DNA of 64,000 nucleotides from the NCBI RefSeq assembly GCF_001436695.1, contig NZ_AYZG01000051.1, forward strand, positions 312,387-376,386, written 5' to 3'. Origin of the DNA: Lactobacillus taiwanensis DSM 21401 (GTDB taxonomy: Bacteria; Bacillota; Bacilli; Lactobacillales; Lactobacillaceae). Under the pieces are notes generated by a model. It was not told the origin of the DNA and did no database searches. It worked only from the letters and a program-made list of their open reading frames with translations. Every line of letters starts with the position of its first letter. Positions within the stretch are counted from its first letter, which is position 1. A program made the position numbers and the translations under genes. Of the stretch, positions 7,934-16,442 are shown piece after piece.

Positions 7934-9504
7934 TATAAAAGAACTCTCCGTGTTCTTGCTTCACTCGTTTTGCTTACAGCTTGTTCTCCGATAGGATGAC
8001 CAGAGGCGGGGACTGCTCGGGACTTTCCCCATTCACGTATTGCTGAGATTTTTTCTGGACTAGTCTGTGATAATGGCACTACATTATTGAATTCATCAAC
8101 AATATCTTGTGCTGAAAGATTAGATTCACCTGACATAACACCATATGCAAGATCTCTAATAGCAGATTCTAAATCAGCACCTGAAAAGCCTTCAGACATT
8201 TCTACTATTTTATCAGCAAATTCTCCTACAAAGTTTTTATTAAGATATTTTGCCATATATAAAGATAGAATTTCTCTTCGTTCATCAGCTGTAGGAAGAT
8301 CTACAAAAAATAATTCATCAAATCTTCCTCGTCTCAATAATTCAGCAGGTAATTTACTTACATCATTTGCAGTAGCAACAACAAAAACTTGCTTTCTACT
8401 TTCTTGTAACCAAAAAAGGAACTGCCCCACCATACGTGTAGACACTCCACCATCATTTGCACTACTTGCTCCCGAAAGTCCTTTTTCAATTTCATCTATC
8501 CATAAAACACAAGGAGATACTTGATCGGCAGTATTTAAGGCATCCCGCAATTGTTGTTCAGTTTGTCCCACATAACTGCCCTGAACTGTAGCAAAATCTA
8601 ACCTATACAAAGGTAAATTCCAGTTGGCTGCAATTGCTTTAGCAGATAAAGACTTTCCACATCCAGGTACTCCTACTAATAATACTCCTCGTGGTGGTCT
8701 TAAGCCTCTATTTTTTAATTCAGCACGCTTTTCGGGAGTTAATAGTTTTCTTTTAGAAGTAAGCCATTTTTTCAATCCACTCAAACCGCCAACTTGTTGA
8801 ATATTATCATCGATTTCAATTCTTTCTAATCCAGAAATATCATTAAATAATCGATCTTTAGCCGTCTGAACTTCTTTTAAATCTTCATTTGTAATACGAC
8901 CATTTGCAATTAAGGACGCAATAATATTTTCCGCCTCTATTTGAGTTGTTCCAGATAAATAAGAAGAAGCCTGTTGAATACTATTTTCATCCCAATCAAT
9001 TTGAATTTGGGATTTGTACGGCTGAAGCTGATTATTAATTATTTCAGTCATTTCATTTTCATTAGGTAAATCCAATTTAATAGACATGCCTTGACGCTGT
9101 AGTTGACTCCAAACACTATTATTGCTAATGGTTATGACTGAACCACCTACTTCAACAGCCAAATTAACTAAATCAAGTAATTTCTTAGCTGTATCAGTAT
9201 CAGTCGATATATTACTTATTTCTGTTAAAACTAGGGTTAGATTTTGAACTCCATTTTTCATTTGTTCACTTACAAAATCTAAAGCTGAATAAATTGAGTT
9301 ATCATCATTTACATTACTGCCATCTTGTAGATTGTATAATCCTTTTGACAAGGTATGAACTAAAAAGGGCGTATTTACTTCCTGACTAACATTTTTAATT
9401 ATACTTAACGCACGTGCGTGTTCAATTGTGTCAATTACAATGAACGGAATTCGTGCTTTAGCAAAGCGCTTCAACAAATTTTCCGATTCTTTTAAATTAC
9501 TCAT
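7933..9504 (-). CDS. Ycf46-like AAA+ ATPase
   Basis: Core enzyme of the five-gene cassette, 523 residues. Residues 1-200 look like a degenerate nucleotide-binding domain without a Walker A (FIVIDTIEHARAL, LTLVLTEISN). Residues 235-470 are a complete AAA module. It has Walker A GVPGCGKS at 278-285, Walker B VLWIDEIE at 333-340, sensor-1 Asn380 (VATAND), arginine fingers in RRGRFDE at 391-397, and sensor 2 FSGADLESA. This arrangement and the wording of the motifs match the Ycf46 family (COG0464) known from cyanobacteria and plastids. Such ATPases remodel or unfold proteins; the substrate here is unknown. It overlaps its neighbours by 1 and 8 bases. Confidence 0.9.
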   Translation of the reverse strand: MSNLKESENLLKRFAKARIPFIVIDTIEHARALSIIKNVSQEVNTPFLVHTLSKGLYNLQDGSNVNDDNSIYSALDFVSEQMKNGVQNLTLVLTEISNISTDTDTAKKLLDLVNLAVEVGGSVITISNNSVWSQLQRQGMSIKLDLPNENEMTEIINNQLQPYKSQIQIDWDENSIQQASSYLSGTTQIEAENIIASLIANGRITNEDLKEVQTAKDRLFNDISGLERIEIDDNIQQVGGLSGLKKWLTSKRKLLTPEKRAELKNRGLRPPRGVLLVGVPGCGKSLSAKAIAANWNLPLYRLDFATVQGSYVGQTEQQLRDALNTADQVSPCVLWIDEIEKGLSGASSANDGGVSTRMVGQFLFWLQESRKQVFVVATANDVSKLPAELLRRGRFDELFFVDLPTADERREILSLYMAKYLNKNFVGEFADKIVEMSEGFSGADLESAIRDLAYGVMSGESNLSAQDIVDEFNNVVPLSQTSPEKISAIREWGKSRAVPASGHPIGEQAVSKTSEARTRRVLL

Positions 9505-9973
9505 TTGGATCTAACTCCTTATATACTGGGTTATTTCTAATGACACTAACCAGTTCTTGATTTACGGAATGATCATTTTTAATTGCACTTTTTTCTAAAG
9601 ATTCTTGTACTTCTCGCATATTAGAAGTTACAGCGTTCTTCACATTTTCTTGTACTTCATTTGGTAAACATGGCAATATAACTGCATTCAACAAGAAATC
9701 ATATTTTTTTCTAGCATTTAATAATGTTTGAATAATATCATCAACAGAATGTGCAGTTTTAAAACCTTTATTTATACCTGTACTAATCAAATCTATTCTT
9801 GCTTGAATTGTTTGAAAAAGTACGTCAACAAATCTAGTTCCTACTTCTTGATTCCAATGTAATGTTCCTTTTTTCATTTCATCAACAACTGTATCATCAC
9901 CAGCTGCAAATTTATCCAGCACATCCACCCATGTCTTGTAAATATTTGGTGCAACGACTGCCTTATCTTTCAT
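9497..9973 (-). CDS. Hypothetical helical protein of AAA+ cassette
   Basis: Unrecognised 158-residue protein, predicted from its composition to be almost entirely alpha-helical (TRFVDVLFQTIQARIDLISTG, NARKKYDFLLNAVILPCL, NVKNAVTSNMREVQESLEKS). It has no membrane segment. It overlaps the ATPase start by 8 bases and the preceding small gene by 11 bases, so the three are translated together. A structural or adaptor subunit is a reasonable guess, nothing more. Confidence 0.75.
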   Translation of the reverse strand: MKDKAVVAPNIYKTWVDVLDKFAAGDDTVVDEMKKGTLHWNQEVGTRFVDVLFQTIQARIDLISTGINKGFKTAHSVDDIIQTLLNARKKYDFLLNAVILPCLPNEVQENVKNAVTSNMREVQESLEKSAIKNDHSVNQELVSVIRNNPVYKELDPNE

Positions 9974-10154
9974 TATTATGATTTCTCCTTACTGTTTCTA
10001 TCGGTGGTACCAGATCCCACTTTGGTAATCCATCGGCAAAAATTTCTTTTTGACTTGAGGAATTAACAGTTTCATGGTTAAAGTCAATAGCCTGAGCTTT
10101 ATTTGATTCAACTTCAATTTTAATATCTGCAAAAGGTGTTTCATTCATATCCAT
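9963..10154 (-). CDS. Small hypothetical protein with DGLPKWDLVPP motif, AAA+ cassette
   Basis: A 63-residue acidic peptide with no predicted domain. The notable piece is DGLPKWDLVPPIETVRR at about residues 41-57. This compact Pro/Trp segment looks like a docking motif rather than a folded core. The gene overlaps the next gene by 11 bases and follows the large coiled-coil gene by 2 bases. That strict packing argues that it is a real gene despite its size. Confidence 0.65.
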   Translation of the reverse strand: MDMNETPFADIKIEVESNKAQAIDFNHETVNSSSQKEIFADGLPKWDLVPPIETVRRNHNNER

Positions 10155-10156
10155 CT

Positions 10157-11851
10157 TTATTCCCCTACCTTAACTTCTCTTACATTATTTAAGGAAGATA
10201 CATAACTTGCTGGTTCTAATTTGTCTAAAAAATTATTAACATTTTCACTTTGAGAATCTACCGCACCAAGTTCGCGTCTAAAATCAACCACTTCAGCCAT
10301 AAGTGCCCTTATAACTTCCTGTCCACTATTTATTGTTCCTGTATATTTTTTCTTTAAATTCGTTCTACTATTACGTATTTTTTCATTATTAGACTTAACG
10401 TTAAATACCCATAACCCAGCAACAACTAGCCCAATTACTCCCAAAATAGGAGAAGCTGCAAAAAGGAGCACACTAATAATTCCTGCAATAATTGGTCCTA
10501 CATATTTCTTTTCCTGCATTACTTTAACTTTATCTTCACATTCTTTTTGCATATGCTTTTTATAATCAGCTAATAATTCTAATTCATTTGCACCATCGGC
10601 AGTTTTTCCGTGATAGCTATTTATTGTAAAACTTATTTCATTTGGTACATTTGCTCGGTGAGTAGCAACAAGATCATTATATGCTTGCTGTATCCATTCT
10701 TTAGATAAAGCAATTGCTAGTTTTTGAATAGCTATATTTCTCTTTTCAGGATCCATTTCCATAGCTGTATCAGTTAACACTTGCGCAAAATCCTTGCTCT
10801 GATCATAACTATGTTTTTTTACAGACATTTCGGCATTTGCTTTAACTGTATCCCCATTATTTTTTACAATTAATTCATTTAATTCTTTTTCACGTTGAAG
10901 ACCTTGCTCTTCTTGGTCATAATCAGTAACTAAATGCATTAAAATATTATCTAATTGTTTCTTCACAGCAGAGGCATCATTAGGCGTTTCATAAATATTC
11001 TTAAAATACTTCATAACTTCTTGATGTAAATACGCTTGATTTAAACTTGCCAGTATTTCATTAGCGTTGTTACTATATTTTGCTAACTGTGAATATCCAT
11101 ACTGTTTTTCCGGGATTAAAAGAGCTAGTGCTTGCTTCCATCTTGCTACTACACTGGCTTCAAAGCCGGGCTGCTTAGATAACTGATCCATCCAAACAGT
11201 AATTTTCTGGCCGATCTGGTGTTTACTATCAATTCCTAATAAGCCATTTGCATAAGCGTCAATTAAGACAATACTCTCTTGATCAATCTCGGTAGCACTT
11301 TGTGTATTTAAAAATTGTAAAACCCATCTTCGACTAGCATCCAATCGATTAGCACGTCGACAAATCAAGGCAAATAATATAGCCGTTTTTTTACTATTCC
11401 TATGCATAGCTTCTTTTAATGCTCTATTCGCTAAATCTTCTTCATCATTAATCCATGCAGAAATTGCTACTAAGGCAGGTGCCAGCCAATATGTTGGAGT
11501 CTTAATAAACAATTCATCAGTTGCTGTTGAAATAGAAGTTTTCTTTATAATATTTAAATCCGTAGCTTCAACGATTCCACGTAAAGATCTACGAATTTCT
11601 TTATAATGTCCATACTTCTTTTCAATATTTTGATTTATCTTAACAATTCTTTGTTCAGCCAAACTAATATTATTAGTTTTCTTCTGCTCAGCAATAAAAT
11701 TATTTAATTCTTGCTCTAGAGCTTGAACTTGTTGTGAAACAACGACTACATTTTTATCTACATTATCAACTCTTTGATCAATTACAGAAATTGATCTATC
11801 TAAACTTGCAATTGCTTTCTCTACTCCAGAAAGATCGATTACATCCGCCAT
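10157..11851 (-). CDS. Coiled-coil protein with C-terminal membrane hairpin, first gene of AAA+ cassette
   Basis: Unrecognised 564-residue protein. The start at 11851 (MADVIDLSGVEKAI) is chosen because GGAGG lies at the right distance; an upstream in-frame start has no such site. Residues 5-55 are a heptad-like coiled coil (SLDRSISVIDQRVDNVDKNV...QALEQEL). Residues 60-430 are helical and soluble. At about 450-483 two adjacent hydrophobic segments (YVGPIIAGIISVLLFAASP, ILGVIGLVVAGLWVF) suggest a membrane hairpin. The last 80 residues are helical again. It may anchor the ATPase complex at the membrane (inference). A promoter lies just upstream. Confidence 0.8.
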   Translation of the reverse strand: MADVIDLSGVEKAIASLDRSISVIDQRVDNVDKNVVVVSQQVQALEQELNNFIAEQKKTNNISLAEQRIVKINQNIEKKYGHYKEIRRSLRGIVEATDLNIIKKTSISTATDELFIKTPTYWLAPALVAISAWINDEEDLANRALKEAMHRNSKKTAILFALICRRANRLDASRRWVLQFLNTQSATEIDQESIVLIDAYANGLLGIDSKHQIGQKITVWMDQLSKQPGFEASVVARWKQALALLIPEKQYGYSQLAKYSNNANEILASLNQAYLHQEVMKYFKNIYETPNDASAVKKQLDNILMHLVTDYDQEEQGLQREKELNELIVKNNGDTVKANAEMSVKKHSYDQSKDFAQVLTDTAMEMDPEKRNIAIQKLAIALSKEWIQQAYNDLVATHRANVPNEISFTINSYHGKTADGANELELLADYKKHMQKECEDKVKVMQEKKYVGPIIAGIISVLLFAASPILGVIGLVVAGLWVFNVKSNNEKIRNSRTNLKKKYTGTINSGQEVIRALMAEVVDFRRELGAVDSQSENVNNFLDKLEPASYVSSLNNVREVKVGE

Positions 11852-11885
11852 ACTTATTCCTCCAATTTTATTAATTACGAATGCT

Positions 11886-11913
11886 ATTATAGCAATATCC
11901 AATATACTGATAA
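11886..11913 (-). promoter_or_regulatory. Promoter of the AAA+ cassette
   Basis: Minus-strand -10 TATAAT (11886-11891) and -35 TTATCA (11908-11913), spacer 16 bp. The -10 is perfect and the -35 weak. The start of transcription would lie about 30 bases before the ATG at 11851, so all five genes can be read from it. Confidence 0.6.
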
Positions 11914-11924
11914 AGCGATTTTAT

Positions 11925-12035
11925 AGACTATAGATTGATGGAATTATATGATATTCTATCGACAGAATTTTTATTGCATAAAGAATAGGAGATAGCTTAT
12001 AACATCATCATGCTACAAGTTATCTCCTATTAGGT
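11925..12035 (+). mobile_element. ISL3-family left-end remnant
   Basis: Contains ATGATATTCTATCGACAG and TTTTTATTGCATAAAGAA, nearly identical to the left end of the ISL3 element at 16443. A subterminal inverted repeat follows (TAGGAGATA...TATCTCCTA), where the other copies have their own hairpin. It has the same orientation as the copies at 7196 and 16443. It separates the AAA+ cassette from the reverse transcriptase gene; the hairpin may also act as a transcription stop. Confidence 0.7.
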
Positions 12036-12104
12036 TGTGAGCTCCATTTTAAATTCACCTATATCGATCACTTAAGTGAATAAATTATATCTATCCTTAA
12101 CTCC

Positions 12105-13430
12105 CTATCCCCACCGATTCTTCCTCAAAGTTAGCCTAATCTTCGTCATAATTCGACCCTCAGGGATCATAATCGAATGTTTCGGAAAGGCTTCCTGAAC
12201 TCTACTTAAATAAGTAAAATAATTACCTCTTCCATATCGTCCATTTGGAGAATACAGTTGATATAACTTATCTGCACCCTTGTAATACTTATTACGATAA
12301 TATTGATGAGCAACACCTTTAGCTTTATGATGCATTCGATAATAATATTTACTTGTCGTTTTTTCGCGTATTTTTACTGCATTACCATCAAAAGTAAAGC
12401 CAATAAAATTAATTGTTTTATGCTTTTCATTTAGGCTCGGAGTAAAAAGATGCCCAATATTAACAATAGAATGACTTTGTAATTTATAAACTTGCGTTTT
12501 TTCTGGTTGTAATTCCAAAATACCTTTATCTTTAAATGCTTCAAATTTTAGAATTATTTTTTCAATATCATCAGTTGAACTAGTATCCATAGGTAAGATA
12601 ATTATAAAATCGTCACTGTATCTTCTATAAATACCGCCACATGCAACTACAAATTCATTTATCATCTTATCAATTTCTTGCATATAAACATTTGCTAGAC
12701 ATGCACTAATTGATGAGCCTTGTGGAATTCCTTTATTGTCCTGATGTCGCCTAATGTGTGATCGATATTTCTTATAATCACTTTGAGAGAGAATTCTTGG
12801 TTTAGAATTCATCTTAATCTTATCTTTTCTCTTCTTTGGAGTAAGATTATTTAATCGATAGAGATCTGTTAAATCCCAATAATCATATTTGGTAATTCGT
12901 TTAAATATCGCATAATAATCGGACTTAAGCCTATCGACTTGTAATAAATCACATAATCGCTCTTTTAAATATTGATGGTCAATTTTGTCAAAAAAGCTTG
13001 TAAAATCGCCAATCATAACATAAGAAGAAGGATGCTGAATCATAAACTGGTGCATTTTTCTAAATTCAGCAATAGTATCTGTATGTAGATCTGTTCGATA
13101 TGCTATTGGCACTTCGTAAATGCCATCTTGTTTTAGACGTGCATTATATTTTTTATTAATTAAAAAACTATAATATTGAAAAATACAACTATCAATATGA
13201 GATGCATAGCAAATAGTGCGCTCCTTAAGTTTTCTTCCTTCCGCTTTATTATATTTGTGATATTCAAGATCATATTTTATAAACGGATAAAAACCATGTC
13301 GCTCAATATTTTTAGAATTAGTAATATAGTTCTTGCATTTAGTTAAATCGGTTCGAAGATCAAAATGAGCATATCCTCTTTTACTCTTTTCTAATACTTT
13401 TGGATCTTTAAACCATTCATTAATATTCAT
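12105..13430 (-). CDS. Reverse transcriptase, DRT2/UG2-like (probable anti-phage)
   Basis: A 441-residue RNA-directed DNA polymerase. Motif A is in DFTSFFDKIDH (Asp142), the primer-grip region in GIPQGSSIS (234-242), and the catalytic YSDD at 271-274. There is no maturase (X), HNH or other added domain, so it is not a group II intron protein; nor is it next to a retron effector. RGYAHFD near the N-terminus and the YASHIDSCIFQYY segment recall the UG2/DRT2 group of defence reverse transcriptases; this subgroup call is from memory. The start at 13430 follows a TGGGGT site; the in-frame extension to 13517 overlaps the RNA hairpins. A structured, promoter-bearing leader lies directly upstream, as in DRT2. 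Confidence 0.85.
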   Translation of the reverse strand: MNINEWFKDPKVLEKSKRGYAHFDLRTDLTKCKNYITNSKNIERHGFYPFIKYDLEYHKYNKAEGRKLKERTICYASHIDSCIFQYYSFLINKKYNARLKQDGIYEVPIAYRTDLHTDTIAEFRKMHQFMIQHPSSYVMIGDFTSFFDKIDHQYLKERLCDLLQVDRLKSDYYAIFKRITKYDYWDLTDLYRLNNLTPKKRKDKIKMNSKPRILSQSDYKKYRSHIRRHQDNKGIPQGSSISACLANVYMQEIDKMINEFVVACGGIYRRYSDDFIIILPMDTSSTDDIEKIILKFEAFKDKGILELQPEKTQVYKLQSHSIVNIGHLFTPSLNEKHKTINFIGFTFDGNAVKIREKTTSKYYYRMHHKAKGVAHQYYRNKYYKGADKLYQLYSPNGRYGRGNYFTYLSRVQEAFPKHSIMIPEGRIMTKIRLTLRKNRWG

Positions 13431-13790
13431 AATTACCCCAATAAATGACGATACCCACTGGCAACGGAGAATAGCGTTCCTAACCAGTGGGTACAAAAAA
13501 TCAGACTTATAATTCATAACAGAGTAAACAGTGAGATGAATTATAACTACTCAGTAATGTCATGTATCTTCATGGTACCATAAAGACGAAAGGACCCAAT
13601 ATGAATCTCTCTCCTAGGACACGAATTCTCCTGTTAATTGTGGGAGTCTTCTGGATTACCCTAGATCAAGAAACATATTCTCTAGTAGCCGATCTTGGAA
13701 CTGAATTTATTACTAATATTATTAATAAATTCTGGACCGAGATCTTGACAACAATCCTTTTCCGTTATGCCTAATTTCATCATAACGCAT
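13431..13790 (-). ncRNA. Structured leader/ncRNA of the reverse transcriptase
   Basis: About 360 bases between a strong promoter and the RT start carry four clear hairpins on the minus strand. They are: CGTTATG/CATAACG (13787-13781 with 13769-13763); GAATTTATTA/TAATAAATTC (13732-13723 with 13712-13703); TTATAATTCAT/ATGAATTATAA (13546-13536 with 13517-13507); and TACCCACTGG/CCAGTGGGTA (13493-13484 with 13461-13452), which has an inner AACG/CGTT pair. All stems are perfect. In DRT2 systems the template RNA lies in this place and orientation. That it is the template here is inference. Confidence 0.65.
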
Positions 13791-13795
13791 ATATA

Positions 13796-13824
13796 ATAAT
13801 ATAAATAAAAAATAGATTTATCAA
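13796..13824 (-). promoter_or_regulatory. Promoter of RT-associated ncRNA
   Basis: Minus strand -35 TTGATA (13819-13824), a 17-bp spacer, -10 TATTAT (13796-13801). Transcription would start near 13789, just at the first hairpin of the leader. It lies in the short gap after the stop of the membrane protein gene at 13847, so the RNA and RT form their own unit. Confidence 0.6.
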
Positions 13825-13846
13825 ATAAATTTATTAGTATTCAAGC

Positions 13847-14800
13847 TTATATTTTATCTTTTTCTGCATATTTAATATATTCTTCCATTTTTTTAAATTT
13901 TTTCTTTTCTGATTCTTTATTAAAAGCAACTAAGGCGCCAATAACAACTAAACACATAAATCCTAAGCCAAAACCAGATATCAAACTTTTCCATAACTCA
14001 ACTTTTTTACCAATTAGTAATTTCGTAAAAACAGAAATAATATTACTGTAATATCTAAATACAAATAAACTAACCACACTAATAAATAATGAAATCATAG
14101 AAAATATATTTGTATTGGCTCTAGCTATAATTTCTGACTTTAAATTAATAAAGTTATCTATATCTATATTTCTTAAAGTCCTTAAATTAGAAATAATATT
14201 TTTTCCTATTTTTTCATTTTTATCATCAGATTGTTTCAAAAAAATATCCGTTTTTACTTGATCAGTTAATATACTAGCCAACATATCTTCATTAAAATAT
14301 ATAGGATTTCTTGAAAATAATGTATAAAAATTACTTATCTTTTTTTCTTTAAAATATGAAGTGTAAGTTCCTAATAGACATCCGGGAAATAAATACAAAA
14401 TCAAATCTATTAAAAATGTATACATATATCCATAAATAAATATTAACGCCAATTCTTTCAATCCATACTTAGCTATAATGAAAGCTATACCTCCTAAAAT
14501 CATACTAAATCCACCACAAAGATACGGTATAAGAAATGGCCATTTTTTATATTTATTATCTAAAAATTTAAGTAATTTTACTCCTACACAAACATACCCT
14601 ACTATAATGACTACACTACAAATTATATAAGAAATAAATCCTATCAAATTACTGGCCCATCTAGTTTCTATAAAAATGGCCATCATCACGAAATAAAAAA
14701 CAGGTATGCTTTGTTCTACCACAGCATACTGATCAATTTTTCTAAACTTTAACTTATTAAAAAAATCTTTTATTTTATTCTTTTGAATTTTATTACTCAT
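13847..14800 (-). CDS. Hypothetical multi-pass membrane protein
   Basis: Unrecognised 317-residue protein. Hydrophobic segments lie at about residues 28-50, 52-75, 85-108, 112-140, 233-256 and 267-293, giving around six membrane spans. A soluble loop at about 150-225 contains TRLYTLF-like and LRTLRNIDID helices. The C-terminus is Lys/Glu-rich (KESEKKKFKKMEEYIKYAEK). Base composition is very AT-rich, like the rest of the island. It is upstream of the RT unit in the same direction but has its own leader, so a link to the RT is not shown. Confidence 0.65.
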   Translation of the reverse strand: MSNKIQKNKIKDFFNKLKFRKIDQYAVVEQSIPVFYFVMMAIFIETRWASNLIGFISYIICSVVIIVGYVCVGVKLLKFLDNKYKKWPFLIPYLCGGFSMILGGIAFIIAKYGLKELALIFIYGYMYTFLIDLILYLFPGCLLGTYTSYFKEKKISNFYTLFSRNPIYFNEDMLASILTDQVKTDIFLKQSDDKNEKIGKNIISNLRTLRNIDIDNFINLKSEIIARANTNIFSMISLFISVVSLFVFRYYSNIISVFTKLLIGKKVELWKSLISGFGLGFMCLVVIGALVAFNKESEKKKFKKMEEYIKYAEKDKI

Positions 14801-14825
14801 CTTTAACCTCTAAAATTTTTATAAT

Positions 14826-14858
14826 AAAAAACGACAGAATTACGTAAATCTGCCGTTT
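14826..14858 (-). terminator. Terminator-like hairpin upstream of the membrane protein gene
   Basis: Minus strand AAACGGCAGA pairs with TCTGTCGTTT with one mismatch and is followed by six T. It lies 25 bases before the start at 14800. It may stop transcription coming from the IS elements at 15-18 kb or act as a leader attenuator. Confidence 0.5.
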
Positions 14859-14989
14859 ATTATATGCAATCTCAATTGTGTAGTCAATACGTGTATAGTT
14901 TATGAGCTATAGCTCATTTTACCATTTCAAAAAATTTTTTCAAGATAAAAAAATACATACTACATAATTTTGTGATTAACAAGCGATAA

Positions 14990-16442
14990 TGTCTTAATTG
15001 TCAACTTAGGAAAATGTCCTAATAAAATATTAAGTATGTCATAATCTCTTTTATTAGAAGTTATGGAACAAGTGAAAAGGATTTATTTAACTATGAAATA
15101 TGAAGAACAGTACAGACTCATTAAAGAACTTCTAGATCATAATGGAATACGCATAGAGCTGCTAAAAAGCTTGGTATTTCTGTTAGACAAGTAAATAGAA
15201 GAATTAAACAATATCAAGACAAAGGAAAGGCGGCCTTCGTTCATGGGAACAAAGACCGCAAACTTGTTAATTGTCTCACCACAGAAATTAACAATCAAAT
15301 TGTAACCTTATATCGCTCTAAATATCAAGATTGTAATCTAAAACATTTTGTTGAGCTGCTAGAAAATTTATAAGATATTCACGTCTCTTACACTAAGGTC
15401 TATACTCTCCTTAAAAAGTAAGATATTCTATCTCCTAAGCCATGGAAAAAGACTAAGCGTGCTTTAGTGAAAAAAGATGGCATACCCAACATTCTAAGCA
15501 AACAAAAGAAGAAGTTAAAGTTGCAGTCAATCATCAGCTAGCTGTGGCAGCTACCCATCCTCGTCATGAACGCTGCAAATATTTCGGCGAAGAAATTCAA
15601 ATAGATTCCTCAGTCTTAGTTTGGTTTGGTACTCAAAAAGCCTATTTGCATCTAGCAATTGATAACACTACTGGCATTACTGTTGGAGCTTATTTTGACT
15701 GGCAAGAAACCTTAAAGGGCTATTATCATGTCTTCAAACAAATTCTTCAAAACTACGGTATTCCACTCTGTTTTAAAACAGATAACCGCACTGTATTTAA
15801 CTACAAAACTGCTAAGACTAAATCTGCTCATAAGGATGTCCTCACGCAGTTTGGCTATGCCTGCAAAACTTTAGGCGTAGATCTTAAAACTACTAGCGTC
15901 TCACAAGCTAAAGGTATGGTTGAAAGAGCTAATCAAACTGTTCAAAGCCGTCTTAAACCTGAGTTAAGATTGGCAAGTGTAAAGACCAAACAAGTATCTG
16001 ACAGAACAGTTTATCCCTAATTTTAACAAGAAATTTGGCAATAAAACTCGCAAAGGGTGGTCTATTTTCAAAATTGCTTCTAGTGAGCGCAAAATTAATT
16101 ACACGTTTGCTGTTTTCAGTAGCAGAGTATTTGATAGCAAAGCAGCTATTTCTTTTAAGAACAAGCTCTATCAAGCTGTAAATGAATATGGCAAGCTAAT
16201 TTGTTTCATGAAAGGCATAATTGAGGTCCTAAATGGACAGTTACTGACTACAGTAGATGATCATGTTTATTTTCCTAAAAATGCAAAAATATCTCCAGAA
16301 ATAGATCAAGAGCCTAAAAAGAAAAGAGCTAGAAAAAATATATTCCACCAATGTCACATCCGTGAAAACGTGAATCATTTTTAAGGCAACAAGCAGAAGC
16401 TCATAAATATCATCAATATACATAAAAAGCGAAGAAAAATTC
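14990..16442 (+). mobile_element. ISNCY (IS1202-like) element, truncated on the right
   Basis: The left end is near 14990 (TGTCTTAATTGTCAAC) and the degenerate transposase occupies 15093-16425. At 16443 the intact left repeat of an ISL3 element begins and no matching right end of the ISNCY element is seen. The ISL3 insertion or a deletion has therefore removed it. The left boundary is approximate. Confidence 0.6.
15093..16425 (+). pseudogene. ISNCY-family transposase, multiply broken
   Basis: Conceptual reading: MKYEEQYRLIKELLDHN, frame change near 15150, RAAKKLGISVRQVNRRI (HTH), stop TAA at 15371-15373, stop TAA at 15419-15421, frame change near 15478. A 158-residue open part at 15544-16017 follows, holding the DDE core: IQIDSSVLVWF, LAIDNTTG, KTDNRTVF, AKGMVERAN. 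Another frame change near 15990 leads to a C-terminal part (GNKTRKGWSIFKI). The family is judged from this core. With two stops and three frame breaks it is inactive. Confidence 0.75.

Noticed and set aside
12105-13430. RT as part of a group II intron or retron
   Set aside because: No maturase or endonuclease domain follows the RT core, no intron domain V-like motif was seen downstream, and no retron effector gene adjoins it.
13431-13517. Longer RT start at 13517 (29 extra residues)
   Set aside because: The extension runs through both proximal hairpins, lacks a ribosome binding site, and reads as non-protein sequence before the conserved RGYAHFD region.
13562-13774. Plus-strand frame of 57-70 codons with AAAGGA before an ATG at 13601 and a hydrophobic stretch (ILLLIVGVFWITL), antisense to the RT leader RNA
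   Set aside because: It is entirely opposite the hairpin-rich leader and has no good promoter; the open frame may be chance. It could be a small toxin, but the sequence does not settle this.
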